From contig JBAROV010000226.1 in NCBI GenBank assembly GCA_049642465.1, positions 1-38,484 on the forward strand: a DNA stretch of 38,484 nt, read 5' to 3'. Source of the DNA: CAWDPQ01 sp049642465 (GTDB lineage: Bacteria; Acidobacteriota; Vicinamibacteria; Vicinamibacterales; 2-12-FULL-66-21). Every line of letters begins with the position of its first letter. The first letter of the stretch is position 1. Made by a program: the position numbers and the translations under genes. Positions 8,163 through 17,107 of the stretch are shown here, one piece after another. The notes under the pieces are model-generated. The model saw only the letters and a program-made list of their open reading frames with translations, was not told the DNA's origin and ran no database searches.

Positions 8163-8678
8163 GGCTGGTCCTCCCCTGAGAAGCGTAAACGCGCTTCGAA
8201 CGTGCAAAAGGCGAACCTCTCACCAGAGCCGCGGCGTGGCGCGCGAGCGCGCGAGGTCAACACGGCGAGCTTCTGGAACCATCGGCCCTTCCCGACCCTC
8301 AGGGTGGAGCGCCCGCCGAATTTCCCCCACCGGGTGCCGGAAATCCCGCGACCCCGTGGCACACCAGCACCGACACGCGAGCGTCAGCTCGGCCGCACTG
8401 GGACAGTTCAGGCATGACTCCACTTGGCCGCGACAGGTGCTGTATCGTTCGACGCAGCCGCGAAACTGATGGCACTGCTCAACCGCTATTCGGCGAAAGA
8501 GCCCGCAGTCGTGTCCACAACTGAACAGCGGGCGCGGCTCCAATCGCACAGAATTGGACACAGCATGGGCGAGGTTCGCGGAGCCATCGGCTTCACGAAC
8601 CGATAGTCCGTGCGAGGGCGGCGGGTTCCGTCGCCCTCGTATTCAAGCGCGGAGTCGACACTTCGCCGGAGAATTCAC
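8163..8678. other. Divergent intergenic region with a hairpin near its right end
   Basis: About 516 bases between the metallophosphoesterase (minus) and the small membrane protein (plus). Open frames present on both strands have no ribosome site and no recognisable protein. The only structure seen is the hairpin at 8613-8639. Promoters for both flanking genes are presumed here. Confidence 0.5.
8613..8639 (+). promoter_or_regulatory. 8-bp hairpin in the presumed leader of the small membrane gene
   Basis: CGAGGGCG (8613-8620) pairs perfectly with CGCCCTCG (8632-8639) around an 11-base loop, ending 39 bases before the ATG at 8679. It may be a leader-RNA hairpin or a terminator for transcription entering from upstream. 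The bases that follow (TATTCAAG) are not a T-tract, so the role is open. Confidence 0.35.
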
Positions 8679-8831
8679 ATGCTGTACACCATTGCCGTCA
8701 TCCTGTTGGTCGCGTGGCTATTGGGGTTCGTCGGGATCTATACCATCGGCTCGTTCGTCCATGTGCTCTTGGTGGTCGCGATCGTGCTCTTCCTCGTTGG
8801 GCTGCTCGGCGGGCGACGCGTCCTGGGATAG
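8679..8831 (+). CDS. lmo0937-family small membrane protein
   Basis: A 50-residue two-helix membrane protein that fits the lmo0937 family of tiny bacterial membrane proteins, which have no established function. The sequence starts MLYTIAVILLVAWLLGFVG, then a short loop with YTIGSF, a second helix VHVLLVVAIVLFLVGLL, and a basic end GGRRVLG, as usual for the family. The ATG at 8679 has GGAGA six bases upstream. It is too small for default gene callers, but length, composition and ribosome site agree. It appears monocistronic, with a hairpin on either side. Confidence 0.75.
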   Translation: MLYTIAVILLVAWLLGFVGIYTIGSFVHVLLVVAIVLFLVGLLGGRRVLG

Positions 8832-9263
8832 CCACATCGAATCGAGATGCCCGGCCGTTCGTGGCGCGGCAATGGCCGGGCGTGCCGAACGGGACGCGCC
8901 GGAGTCTGGGTTCTGGTGCGACGATAATCGCCAAGCGGCTCCTGCGGTTGCTGGTGATGGCGCCCCTCCTGGCGGTGCTCGGGCAGCTCGTCGATCAGCC
9001 GGCGAATTCGACAGCCGGTTGCGCGCGCTCCCCGGCTACGATCGCATCGAGCCTTACCGAGCGCAGATCCTCACCAAGCGCTCGGCGGACTCATGTTCTT
9101 TGGCGCGATGGGGTTCATCCTGCGTCCGATTCTGGCCGCGCTCTTCGTCACGGCGGCGAACACGAGCAGTGCGACCCGCGGCGCGCTGAACTCCAAACGC
9201 GAGCGGAGGCGGATGAGGAGCACGCTGTCGATTCGACACGAGCCACAAATGTACAAGCGTGAA
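8832..9263. other. Intergenic region, no gene identified
   Basis: About 432 bases between the lmo0937-like gene and the end of the second ADOP gene. Apart from the hairpin just after the small gene nothing was recognised. A hydrophobic open stretch near 9093-9160 (MFFGAMGFILRPILAALFV) has no ribosome site and no supported continuation, so it is not called. Confidence 0.5.
8847..8883 (+). terminator. Hairpin 15 bases after the small membrane gene, terminator-like
   Basis: GCCCGGCC (8849-8856) pairs with GGCCGGGC (8874-8881), extendable by a wobble and an A-T pair, around a 17-base loop. The position just after the stop at 8831 suits a terminator, but no T-run follows. Confidence 0.35.
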
Positions 9264-11660
9264 CTACTCGTGTCGGATCGCCGCGACCGCATCCAGGCGA
9301 GTCGCGGCTCGCACGGGGATGAAAAACGCCAACAGGGACATCAGTGCGAGCAGCGCGGCCATCGACGCGAACGTCGCGGCGTCGCCGGTCGACACGCCGA
9401 ACAACAACGTCCCCGTTACTCGGGTGAATCCGAACGAACCGAGCAGTCCAAGACAGAGACCCACGGTTATCAGTGCGATGACGCGGGTGCCAATCACCTG
9501 GATGATGTGATGAGGCTGGGCACCAAGCGCCATCCGGATGCCGATGTCACGAGTCCGCCGGCTCACGGCGAGTGCTGTAACTCCGTAAACGCCGATGACG
9601 CTCAGCACCAGTGCCAGTAGGCCGAACGTCCCGGCCAGCAGCGCCGTCTGGCGGGTCTGTGCAAAGGACGCGGCGAGTTGTTCCTCGAGCGTGGTGATCT
9701 GAAACAAAGGAACGTTGCGGTCGATGTCCTGTATCGCCTGGCGGATTGGGCTGACGAGGGTTCCTGGATCCGCGGTTGCGCGAACGTGCAACACCATCGG
9801 ATCGGTGGAGCGTGTCTGGAGGACGGAACGGTAGAACATCGGGCCCCCTTCGCCTCTGAGATCCCGGTGCTTCACATCGCGGACGACGCCGACGACTTCC
9901 GCCGTCGGGGTCCCAGCTTCGGGAACGCGAACGCCCTTGCCAATCGGGTCCTGCTGCGGCCAGAACGCCTGCGCGAGACGCTCGTTCACGATCACCACGG
10001 CCCTCGAGGCTCTTCCATCATCGTCGTTGAAGTCGCGCCCGCTGAGCAGAGGAATGCGCAGTGTTTGAAAGTACCGCGGTCCTACGAAGTTCGTGTCGAT
10101 CTCGACCTTCTCGCCAGAGGTTGGATTCACCCAGGGCTGGCGTTGCCGGCCCGACGCCAAGGGCACTGTTCGGGCGAGGGAGACACTCTGTACTCCTTGG
10201 ATGTTCATGATTCGCTCCAGCGCGGCGCGCCAAAAGCCATCGATGCGGTTTGACTCATAGCCTGCGGCCCTGGGGTCGAGTGATGTGAGCAAGAGATTGT
10301 CGGCGCGGAATCCGGGATCGACGGAGTTGAAGCCTCTAAGACTTTGCACCAACAATCCGGCACTGATCAGCATCGACAGTGCCATCGCGATCTGAAGCGC
10401 CACGATCGCGTCGTGCGCTGTCAGGCGGCGCGACGCGCGAGCGTCGCTGGTGCCGGAGCTCTCCGATCCCGGCGTCAATCTGACCTGCCTCGATGCAACG
10501 ATCGGCACGACCGCGACGGTGAAACCGACCAACACTGACGCGAGCACGACGAAGACGAGAACGCGCGGATCGAGAGTCGGCTCGCTGGCGAGCTGTGTGG
10601 AATACGCCGTGACCAACGCTCGAGCCGTCCACGGGACCATGAGGAGAGCGGCAACTCCTCCGAGCGCCGCCAGCACGAGGCCCTCGGTGAGCAGCTGGCA
10701 GGCGAGGCGTGAACGGCTGGCCCCAATGGCGAGCCGTATCGCCATCTCTTTGTCGCGCGCCGTCGACCGCACCGCGGCGAGGCCCGCGACGTTGACCGCG
10801 GCAAGTGCCAGCGCGAGCCCGGTCAGCGCGAAGGTGATCAGCAACGCGGTCTTGCGTTCTCCGAGCGCAGGCGAACTGCCCCTGTCACCAGGCACGAGCA
10901 CCATCAGCCTCACCGATGCTTGCGGCGGCAGCCCGGATGCGCGCTCCTGAAGATCGCGATTGAGTGCTTCCGCGGACTGTTCTCGACCCTGCCCGGTGCG
11001 GAGTCGTCCGATCATCTCAAGCCAGTTCGTGCGGGCATCGGTCATCAGACTTCGGCCCACCGCTCGCTGCATGGCCAGCGGTACCCAGATGTCCGCCGGC
11101 AGGCCGACATCCGTTCCTGTGAAGCCGTTCGCCGATACGCCGACAATCGTGAACACCTGACCGTTCACCAGCACGGTTCGGCCGACAATCGCAGGGTCCG
11201 AGGCAAACGCGCGTTTCCAGAAAGGTCCGCTGATCACCGCAACCGGGTGCCCGCCGGGCGTGCTGTCATCCTCTGGGAAGAGCGGCCGCCCTACGTCGGT
11301 GGTCGCGGCCAGGACCTCGAAATAGTTCCCGGACACGAGCTCGCCGCTCGCTCTCAGCGTCTGTCCATCCACCGTGACGTTCACACCGAGTGCCGAGCGC
11401 GCCGCAACGCCGTTCAGAATCGTGTTCTGGCGGACCACGGTGTAGAACGGGTAGGAGAAGCGTGGACTGGGTTGGGTCAGGATCCGTTCATCGGTGACAT
11501 AGACCAGTTCGTGCGGATTCGAGACCGACAGCGGGCGGAGCAGCAATCGCTCGACAATCGTGAACATTGCGGCGTTGGCGCCGATGCCCATTGCCAGAGA
11601 AATTGTTGCCGTCAGGGTGAATACCGGCGAGTTCCGGAGCTGTCGCAACGTGTATCGCAC
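9264..11660 (-). CDS. ADOP permease, main part (downstream of a frameshift)
   Basis: Main body of a second doubled MacB/FtsX-type permease. The open frame begins at GTG 11660 (VRYTLRQLRNSPVFTLTATI), which is inside the family's usual sequence and has no ribosome site, so it is almost certainly not the real start. The same frame reads back as DEQRLPRLDDFLQD up to about 11718, where one base appears to be missing. The true gene would begin at GTG 11905 (next entry). Domains: first helix near 15-40 (LAMGIGANAAMFTI), a MacB-core periplasmic domain, an FtsX helix group about 265-400, a second periplasmic domain about 430-650, and final helices with VYGVTALAVSRRTRDIGIRM. It follows a PadR repressor in one operon, the usual acidobacterial arrangement. 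Either a pseudogene or a sequencing error. Confidence 0.85.
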   Translation of the reverse strand: MRYTLRQLRNSPVFTLTATISLAMGIGANAAMFTIVERLLLRPLSVSNPHELVYVTDERILTQPSPRFSYPFYTVVRQNTILNGVAARSALGVNVTVDGQTLRASGELVSGNYFEVLAATTDVGRPLFPEDDSTPGGHPVAVISGPFWKRAFASDPAIVGRTVLVNGQVFTIVGVSANGFTGTDVGLPADIWVPLAMQRAVGRSLMTDARTNWLEMIGRLRTGQGREQSAEALNRDLQERASGLPPQASVRLMVLVPGDRGSSPALGERKTALLITFALTGLALALAAVNVAGLAAVRSTARDKEMAIRLAIGASRSRLACQLLTEGLVLAALGGVAALLMVPWTARALVTAYSTQLASEPTLDPRVLVFVVLASVLVGFTVAVVPIVASRQVRLTPGSESSGTSDARASRRLTAHDAIVALQIAMALSMLISAGLLVQSLRGFNSVDPGFRADNLLLTSLDPRAAGYESNRIDGFWRAALERIMNIQGVQSVSLARTVPLASGRQRQPWVNPTSGEKVEIDTNFVGPRYFQTLRIPLLSGRDFNDDDGRASRAVVIVNERLAQAFWPQQDPIGKGVRVPEAGTPTAEVVGVVRDVKHRDLRGEGGPMFYRSVLQTRSTDPMVLHVRATADPGTLVSPIRQAIQDIDRNVPLFQITTLEEQLAASFAQTRQTALLAGTFGLLALVLSVIGVYGVTALAVSRRTRDIGIRMALGAQPHHIIQVIGTRVIALITVGLCLGLLGSFGFTRVTGTLLFGVSTGDAATFASMAALLALMSLLAFFIPVRAATRLDAVAAIRHE

Positions 11661-11905
11661 GTCCTGGAGGAAATCATCGAGCCTCGGGAGTCTCTGCTCG
11701 TCGCGGCAGCTGTCCTTATCGCTTCAATCGGCCCGAACTTGAGAACCGCCTGGCGTCGAGCCTCTTCCGGCAACATGCCTGCGCGGACGTTCTCCGCGGC
11801 TTGCATGTGGAGGTGGGCTTCGAGTTCCTCCTTCAAGCGGGCCTCATCAGGCCGCCTCGCGGCAGACGCAAACAGCCGATTGAGAAATCGTCGCAGTGCC
11901 TTCAC
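11612..11905 (-). CDS. N-terminal fragment of the PadR-linked ADOP permease (frameshifted)
   Basis: A 97-codon frame from GTG 11905, with GGAGG seven bases upstream. Residues 1-58 are the cytoplasmic helical domain found at the start of PadR-linked ADOP permeases (MKALRRFLNRLFASAARRPD, LKEELEAHLHMQAAENVRAG, QAVLKFGPIEAI). After GPIEAI the frame runs into unrelated sequence. Restoring one base in the TT at 11716-11717 would join GPIEAI to KDSCRDEQRLPRLDDFLQDV in the frame of the 9264-11660 body, giving the expected full-length protein of about 880 residues. The start codon overlaps the PadR stop in a GTGA, so the two are translationally coupled. Confidence 0.75.
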   Translation of the reverse strand: MKALRRFLNRLFASAARRPDEARLKEELEAHLHMQAAENVRAGMLPEEARRQAVLKFGPIEAIRTAAATSRDSRGSMISSRTCDTRCDSSGTRRYSP

Positions 11906-12249
11906 CGCACGTCCTCCGCTCTCACCTCGAAGAAGCGTGCGATGAGCGCCGTCGTTTGCTCCCAGCTCCGGGTCTCAGCCTGTAGTTGCCGCCGTCCCGC
12001 GGCAGTCAGTCGGTAGAAGCGCGCCCGACGGTTGTTGTCGGACGGTCCCCATTCCGAGGCGATAGCACCCTCATGCTCGAGCCTCAAGAGCAGCGGGTAG
12101 AGCGTGCCCTGGTTCACCGAAAGCGCATCCTTGCTGATCTGTTCGATGCGCTTGGCGAGCCCGTAGCCGTGCTGTGGGCCGAGGAGGTCGAGCGTCTTCA
12201 GCACCATCAAGGCGAGCGTCCCTTGCTGGACTTCCTTCTTCCGCCGCAT
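11902..12249 (-). CDS. PadR-family transcriptional regulator
   Basis: A 115-residue winged-helix repressor of the PadR family. Typical blocks: QGTLALMVLKTLDLLGPQHG at the first helix, GYGLAKRIEQIS, the recognition helix and wing LSVNQGTLYPLLLRLEHEGA, then SEWGPSDNNRRARFYRLTAA and a C-terminal dimerisation helix (RRQLQAETRSWEQTTALIAR). The ATG at 12249 (MRRKKEVQ) has AGAGGA six bases upstream and is preferred over an in-frame start at 12303. It overlaps the ADOP start by four bases and is expected to repress this operon through the palindrome just upstream (12265-12299). Confidence 0.92.
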   Translation of the reverse strand: MRRKKEVQQGTLALMVLKTLDLLGPQHGYGLAKRIEQISKDALSVNQGTLYPLLLRLEHEGAIASEWGPSDNNRRARFYRLTAAGRRQLQAETRSWEQTTALIARFFEVRAEDVR

Positions 12250-12582
12250 GTCGCGTCCTCTTGGTTTCCAAAAGAGGCTGACACATCTCCTTTTGGAAAG
12301 CAACAGGAACGTGTGCTGGTCGGCCTGACGGAACAGTGTGCGAGTACGACCCGCTCACAACGCAGCGTCAATCGGAATCCTCCAGCGTCCCAGAAGGGAT
12401 ATCCTTCCGGGGCGAATTGGCGTTGGCGCCATAGGATACTTCCGAGTCCGAGCGCGTCAGCTGACCCCGTCGGCGTTAACGGACGCGCACTACTGGCATC
12501 TCGATGAAGCCACTGACGCGGTGCGCGCTGTGGCTTTGTCTTTGGCGCCAATCACCAGGTGCGAATTCTTCGAGGCCCAACC
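12250..12582. other. Divergent control region between padR and kup
   Basis: About 333 bases holding the PadR operator (12265-12299) next to padR and the upstream region of kup. A c-di-AMP (ydaO) riboswitch was considered before kup but its conserved blocks were not found. Nothing else was identified. Confidence 0.45.
12265..12299 (-). promoter_or_regulatory. Probable PadR operator: 10-bp perfect inverted repeat
   Basis: TTTCCAAAAG (12265-12274) and CTTTTGGAAA (12290-12299) are perfect mirror images separated by 15 bases, 16 bases upstream of the PadR ATG at 12249. The spacing puts the arms about 25 bases apart centre to centre, so two dimer-bound sites or one large operator would overlap the promoter. 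Autoregulation by PadR through such sites is typical of the family; the assignment here comes from position. Confidence 0.6.
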
Positions 12583-14481
12583 ATGGCAACGGTCTCCACA
12601 CAACGGGCGTCTCCCAGCGGTCGCTACCTGGCCACACTCTGCCTGCTGACGCTAGGCGTCGTTTACGGCGACATCGGCACCAGCCCTCTCTATGCGATCA
12701 GAGAATGCTTCTACGGCCCGCATGCTGTCGCGCCGACACCGGATCACATCCTCGGCGTGCTGTCGCTGATTTTCTGGGCGCTGGTCATCGTCATTTCGAT
12801 TAAATACCTCGTATTCGTCCTGCGGGCCGACAACCGTGGTGAGGGCGGCATTCTGGCGCTGACTGCGCTCGCCACGCCGATCAGGCCCACCGGCAGACAG
12901 GAGCGCGCCGCGCTCATCCTAATTGGCATCTTCGGTGCCGCGCTGTTGTACGGCGACGGCATCATCACGCCGGCGATTTCCGTCCTCGGTGCGATGGAAG
13001 GTCTCAGCGTTGCCACGCCAGCTCTTGAACCGTATGTCGTCCCCATCACGCTGGCGATTCTGATCGCGCTCTTCCTCTTCCAGAGTCACGGCACCGCTCG
13101 TATCGGGAAGGTATTCGGACCGGTGACGCTGTTTTGGTTCTCCGTTTTGGCTGTTCTCGGTCTTCTCAAAATTACGCAACATCCTTCGGTGCTTGCGGCC
13201 GTGAACCCGCTGTACGGGGTGCGCTTCTTCGCCGACACAGGCTGGCATGGCTACCTGGTCCTTGGGTCAGTGTTCCTCGTCGTCACCGGTGGTGAAGCGC
13301 TGTACGCGGACATGGGGCATTTCGGCACGCGACCGATCCGGATCGACTGGTTCCTGATCGTGCTGCCATCGCTGCTCTTGAATTACTTCGGACAGGGGGC
13401 CCTGCTGCTTGAGAATCCGGGCGCCGCCGAAAACCCGTTCTACCTGCTCGCCCCCGCATGGGCGATCTACCCGATGATTCTGCTTGCGGTTGCTGCCGCC
13501 GTCATTGCATCGCAGGCAGTGATCTCCGGCGCGTACTCGCTGACGATGCAGGCCGTGCAACTCGGGTTCAGCCCCAGAATCAAGATCGATCACACGTCAG
13601 TACGCGAGTACGGCCAGATCTACATCGCTGGCGTGAACTGGGCACTCATGCTCGGTTGCATTCTGATCGTCCTCGCGTTTCGCACTTCGAGCAATCTGGC
13701 AGCGGCCTACGGCGTTGCGGTCACGTCGACGATGGTGATCACGACGCTGCTCCTCTATGTCGTCGAGCGTGATCAGTGGGGGTGGAGTCCGCTTAAGGCG
13801 GGTGTCATCGCGGCGCTGTTCCTGATCGTGGATCTTGCCTTCTTCGGTGCCAACATCATCAAGGTCGCCCAAGGAGGCTGGTTGCCTCTTCTCCTCGCCG
13901 CCGGGATCTTCACAGTGATGACGACATGGAAGAGAGGGCGGCGCGTTCTCGCCGAGCGCATCCAGGCGGAGGCGCGTTCCCTCGAGGAATTCATCACCGA
14001 GATTCCGCAACAGCAGGTCACCAGAGTGCCGGGAACTGCGATTTTCATGAGCGGCACAGCATCCAAGACTCCCTCTGCGTTGAGGCACAACTTGGAGCAC
14101 AACAAGGTCTTGCACGAGCGCGTCGTCTTCGTGACCGTGAAGACTCAGCAGGTGCCACACGTCTCAGAAGACGAACACGTCCAAATCGAGGATTTTGGCA
14201 ACGGCTTGTACCGTGTGAAGGTCCACTACGGCTTCATGGAGGAGCCGCACATTCCCGAGGCGCTGAACGCCGCCGCCGCAAAAGGGCTGGTGCTCGGCGA
14301 TCCGAAACAGATCACGTACTTTCTCGGACGCGAGACGATCATCGCGACGCGCCGACCGGGAATGGCGATGTGGCGCGAGAGGCTGTTCGCGATGATGTCG
14401 CGCAATGCCACGACAGCGACTGCGTACTTCGGCATCCCGCCGGATCGCGTGGTAGAGCTCGGAGAGCAAATAGAGATTTAG
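12583..14481 (+). CDS. kup: Kup-type potassium uptake protein
   Basis: A 632-residue low-affinity K+ uptake transporter of the KUP/HAK/KT family, which moves K+ with H+ across the inner membrane. The N-terminus carries the signature GVVYGDIGTSPLYAIRECF, followed by about 12 helices to roughly residue 450 (for example FGAALLYGDGIITPAISVLG, VVTGGEALYADMGHFG, NYFGQGALLLENP), then a cytoplasmic C-terminal domain of about 180 residues. Length agrees with E. coli Kup (622). The ATG at 12583 (MATVSTQRAS) has GAGG eight bases upstream; the GTG at 12559 has no good site. Monocistronic, divergent from padR. Confidence 0.95.
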   Translation: MATVSTQRASPSGRYLATLCLLTLGVVYGDIGTSPLYAIRECFYGPHAVAPTPDHILGVLSLIFWALVIVISIKYLVFVLRADNRGEGGILALTALATPIRPTGRQERAALILIGIFGAALLYGDGIITPAISVLGAMEGLSVATPALEPYVVPITLAILIALFLFQSHGTARIGKVFGPVTLFWFSVLAVLGLLKITQHPSVLAAVNPLYGVRFFADTGWHGYLVLGSVFLVVTGGEALYADMGHFGTRPIRIDWFLIVLPSLLLNYFGQGALLLENPGAAENPFYLLAPAWAIYPMILLAVAAAVIASQAVISGAYSLTMQAVQLGFSPRIKIDHTSVREYGQIYIAGVNWALMLGCILIVLAFRTSSNLAAAYGVAVTSTMVITTLLLYVVERDQWGWSPLKAGVIAALFLIVDLAFFGANIIKVAQGGWLPLLLAAGIFTVMTTWKRGRRVLAERIQAEARSLEEFITEIPQQQVTRVPGTAIFMSGTASKTPSALRHNLEHNKVLHERVVFVTVKTQQVPHVSEDEHVQIEDFGNGLYRVKVHYGFMEEPHIPEALNAAAAKGLVLGDPKQITYFLGRETIIATRRPGMAMWRERLFAMMSRNATTATAYFGIPPDRVVELGEQIEI

Positions 14482-14712
14482 CAATTGCTGCCGTGTCGTG
14501 GCGGCTTTGAAGAACGCGGATGGTACTCGGTGTCAGCTGGCGAGGACGGACACGCGGCGCGCGTAGAGTGCCGCAACGTTGTCACTGCGTTCCTCGGCGC
14601 GAGAGAACTGAATCGCGAACCCCAACCCGAACAGAAACGAGAACAGCGAGAAAAAACACGCGCCGACCCCCGTGATTACCGTCGCATCTTCTGTTCTCGT
14701 GGTCGGCAAGAG

Positions 14713-16074
14713 TTACGGGGACGCTCTGAAGCCTCGGATCCGTTTCGCGAGCCAGCCCCGGATCGTCGTGAAATACTCCGGCACGAAGCGCTGCAACGAT
14801 CTCATCTCCGCGTTGTTGCCGACCTTCGCCTCGAGCAGCGCGTGATTCGCTTTCGGCAGGATTCGCAATGTGTAGTCACGGTGGCCGCCCGCCTTGAGGG
14901 CTGCTTCCCAGGCAGTCCGGTTCTTTTCGGCCATGATGTTGTTGTCCAGTTCGCCGAACAGGGCGAGCACCGGCAACTGGAGCTGGCGAATTGTGGGTGC
15001 GGGATCGTGCACGATCAATGGTCGAATCAATTGCAGGTAGGGATGATCCTGCGTTGCCGGGAATGCCTCTGGCGGATTTCCGCCCATCCGAGCGACCAGC
15101 CGTTCACGCATCGCCAGGTACTTGTCCCATCCTTCACCGGTGCGTAAGTACTCGTACTGCAGCTTCATGAGCTCGACGATCTGATCAATCATCTGCGGTC
15201 GCATGCCATTCGCGACCATCTCGTTTCGCGCCTGGTCGACCGTCGTCTCCCGGCCCGATACTCCCGCGCCCGAGATGCTGATTAGAAATGCCAAATCCTT
15301 CGCGCGTGTCGCGGCCAGTGGCATCACCCAGCCGGCTTGGCTCCACCCCAGCATGCCGACTTGCGCCCGCTGGATATCGGTGCGCGTCTTCAAGTATTCG
15401 AAGGCGGCGATGACGTCGCCGGCGAGATCGTCGAACGACGCCTTGTTCCAGTCGCCCGTCGAGCCGCCCACGCCGCGCTTGTCGTATCCCAAAACAGCCA
15501 TCCCGTGCCGGATAAGGAAACGGGCAAAGGGCAGCAGATGCTCACGATTTTCGGCGCCAGACGCGTGTACCAGGATTACTGCGGGATGCGGTCCCGGATT
15601 GTTGGGACTGATCAGGGTGCCGGCGAGTTGCACGTCACCATTGGAGAAGCGAACGTCTTCACGGCGTTCGATGTCCACCCGGCGCGCCGTCCGCGCAGGC
15701 GCGCCCCCACGGGCCCAGGTTAGAGAGGTGATGTAGCCAGTCGTATCTCGCTGGAACTCAATTCGCGACTCGAGGGAAGCTGAGTCTGCAGCGCCGGGGC
15801 CCGCGAAGAAGTGGTCGCGATCGGTTGGATACAGCGTCCGAAGCTCACCGGATTCATCAAACGCCACGAGGTTTGGCTTGCCGAATCCGCTGAATTCCTC
15901 CCACATCTGGAGATAGAGAAGAGCAGTCGGTCCCCACTGATAGACGCCGGCGTATTCACGAAGAATCTTCTCATCCACCGAACGCACAGCGGGAGCCTGA
16001 AACACAGAGCGCACGATCACAGAACCGAGGACCATCGTGGCGACGGTTGCGCCGAGTGCTACCCGCGAACGCAC
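14713..16074 (-). CDS. Secreted alpha/beta hydrolase (dienelactone hydrolase / acyl-peptidase-like)
   Basis: A 453-residue predicted exported or membrane-anchored hydrolase. The GTG at 16074 has AGGAG four bases upstream; the first 25 residues (MRSRVALGATVATMVLGSVI) are a signal peptide or anchor. Residues about 30-130 form an extra N-terminal beta-rich domain. The alpha/beta fold starts near 140 with PAVILVHASGAENREH (oxyanion region), then GYDKRGVGGSTGDW and the nucleophile elbow GWSQAG (S245). The acid is probably D377 (LFGELDNN) and the base H411 (PKANHALL), so the triad is complete. Relatives act on esters, amides or short peptides; the substrate is not predictable. It converges on kup and is separate from the SRPBCC gene. 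Confidence 0.85.
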   Translation of the reverse strand: MRSRVALGATVATMVLGSVIVRSVFQAPAVRSVDEKILREYAGVYQWGPTALLYLQMWEEFSGFGKPNLVAFDESGELRTLYPTDRDHFFAGPGAADSASLESRIEFQRDTTGYITSLTWARGGAPARTARRVDIERREDVRFSNGDVQLAGTLISPNNPGPHPAVILVHASGAENREHLLPFARFLIRHGMAVLGYDKRGVGGSTGDWNKASFDDLAGDVIAAFEYLKTRTDIQRAQVGMLGWSQAGWVMPLAATRAKDLAFLISISGAGVSGRETTVDQARNEMVANGMRPQMIDQIVELMKLQYEYLRTGEGWDKYLAMRERLVARMGGNPPEAFPATQDHPYLQLIRPLIVHDPAPTIRQLQLPVLALFGELDNNIMAEKNRTAWEAALKAGGHRDYTLRILPKANHALLEAKVGNNAEMRSLQRFVPEYFTTIRGWLAKRIRGFRASP

Positions 16075-16442
16075 AAATCTCCTGAGCTTTCGAAGCCGTG
16101 GGAAGCCGGTGAGAGAAGTACCTGATACCGCCAGCCCGAGAATCCTATCCCGGTCAATGGAATGCCGCCAATAAAGACCGAACGGTTTCAGAACCGTACA
16201 GATGCAATTCGCCGGACGTTTTCAGCTTCGTTCCCTAGTTGTCGAAGCGATTTACTTCGACTCTCCGGAAGCGGACGAGCCTTCGTCTCGCCACACTTCC
16301 AGAGTGTGAAGGCTACATCGACGCTTTCGCCGGGTATCGGGATCGGAAGCGTCTCCACACCAAGGTGGGGGAAACGATCAGGGCTACAATCGCGCGTCTC
16401 GACTGAAAGCAGCCCCCTAGCGCCGGGTCTCCTGTGTGCGCT
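16075..16442. other. Intergenic region, no confident gene
   Basis: About 368 bases between two minus-strand genes. A plus-strand open stretch at 16308-16406 reads YIDAFAGYRDRKRLH and faintly recalls the C-terminal YNxxRxH segment of IS3-type transposases, but it has no start and no further similarity. No terminal repeats were seen. Treated as non-coding. Confidence 0.45.
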
Positions 16443-16922
16443 TCATCGATGAGATGGCTTCTGAAAAAGTCTATCGAGATTTTGCACCGTCCTTCGCATG
16501 GCCTGCTCAACCGATCGTCTGACAAGCAGCCTGTCCAAGAGACCCGCAAAACCCGTTCTCGGCTCGTACTCGACGACGAGCCGGTATACGCATCCGTCAT
16601 TCGCAGCTTCAAAGTGGCGTTCATGACGCACATCCGGCAACCCTCGTTGCCGGCTGACGTACGTGACTCGTGCGTCTTTCTGAAACGCTTCTAATTCCAT
16701 ATTCAAAGCGCGCTCGCGATTGAGTAGTTTGATCACGACTGTTGCTTTATCACCGCAGTTGCTCCAGCGTGCCGCAGCGGGGTTGTCGATGCGAATAAAA
16801 TCTGGCCAATACTCAGGCCAATTCTTCATGTCTGTGATATAGGCAAACGCCTCGGGGACGGAGACAGGGAGGACGTGACTCACTTCGATGCGGACATGAG
16901 AACCTCGTGTGTCTGTCCTCAT
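16443..16922 (-). CDS. SRPBCC family protein (polyketide cyclase/dehydrase-like)
   Basis: A 159-residue START/Bet v 1-like protein with a hydrophobic ligand pocket. The pattern is VRIEVSHVLPVSVPEAFAYI, then DMKNWPEYWPDFIRID, a run of antiparallel strands (CGDKATVVIKLLNRERALNM and CVYRLVVEYEPRTGFAGLLD), and the closing long helix VRRSVEQAMRRTVQNLDRLF that covers the pocket. The ATG at 16922 has only a GA-rich upstream sequence (GAGAGAG), so the start is fairly but not fully sure. It follows the FAD monooxygenase/ABM genes on the same strand after 185 bases; SRPBCC proteins often accompany such enzymes, but a shared operon is an inference. Confidence 0.85.
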   Translation of the reverse strand: MRTDTRGSHVRIEVSHVLPVSVPEAFAYITDMKNWPEYWPDFIRIDNPAAARWSNCGDKATVVIKLLNRERALNMELEAFQKDARVTYVSRQRGLPDVRHERHFEAANDGCVYRLVVEYEPRTGFAGLLDRLLVRRSVEQAMRRTVQNLDRLFQKPSHR

Positions 16923-17107
16923 GACTCTCTCTCGACGTGCACTTGATGCTGTGCATCAACGACGTTCCTAACCTCTCTCCGAGGCTGTCGGGAAGCGATG
17001 TGCTCCACGACGTGCTCGGCGTCGCGGCCAACTCCGCCCAGCAGCGCCGAGCTGAGTGAGTAGAGGAACAGGAGCCCACACCGGGAGGTGCACACGCGTA
17101 AGGGCCG

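Noticed and set aside
9093..9162. Hydrophobic open stretch MFFGAMGFILRPILAALFV
   Set aside because: No ribosome site, short and followed by unrelated Arg-rich translation; not supported as a gene.
10920..11945. A 341-codon plus-strand open frame
   Set aside because: Antisense to the second ADOP permease, Arg/Gln-rich with no family pattern; a shadow of the real gene.
12250..12582. c-di-AMP (ydaO) riboswitch before kup
   Set aside because: The conserved purine-rich cores of that RNA were not found by eye; a covariance-model search would settle it.
16308..16406. Possible IS3-type transposase fragment (YIDAFAGYRDRKRLH)
   Set aside because: Only a faint match to the family's C-terminal segment, no start, no DDE residues and no terminal repeats.
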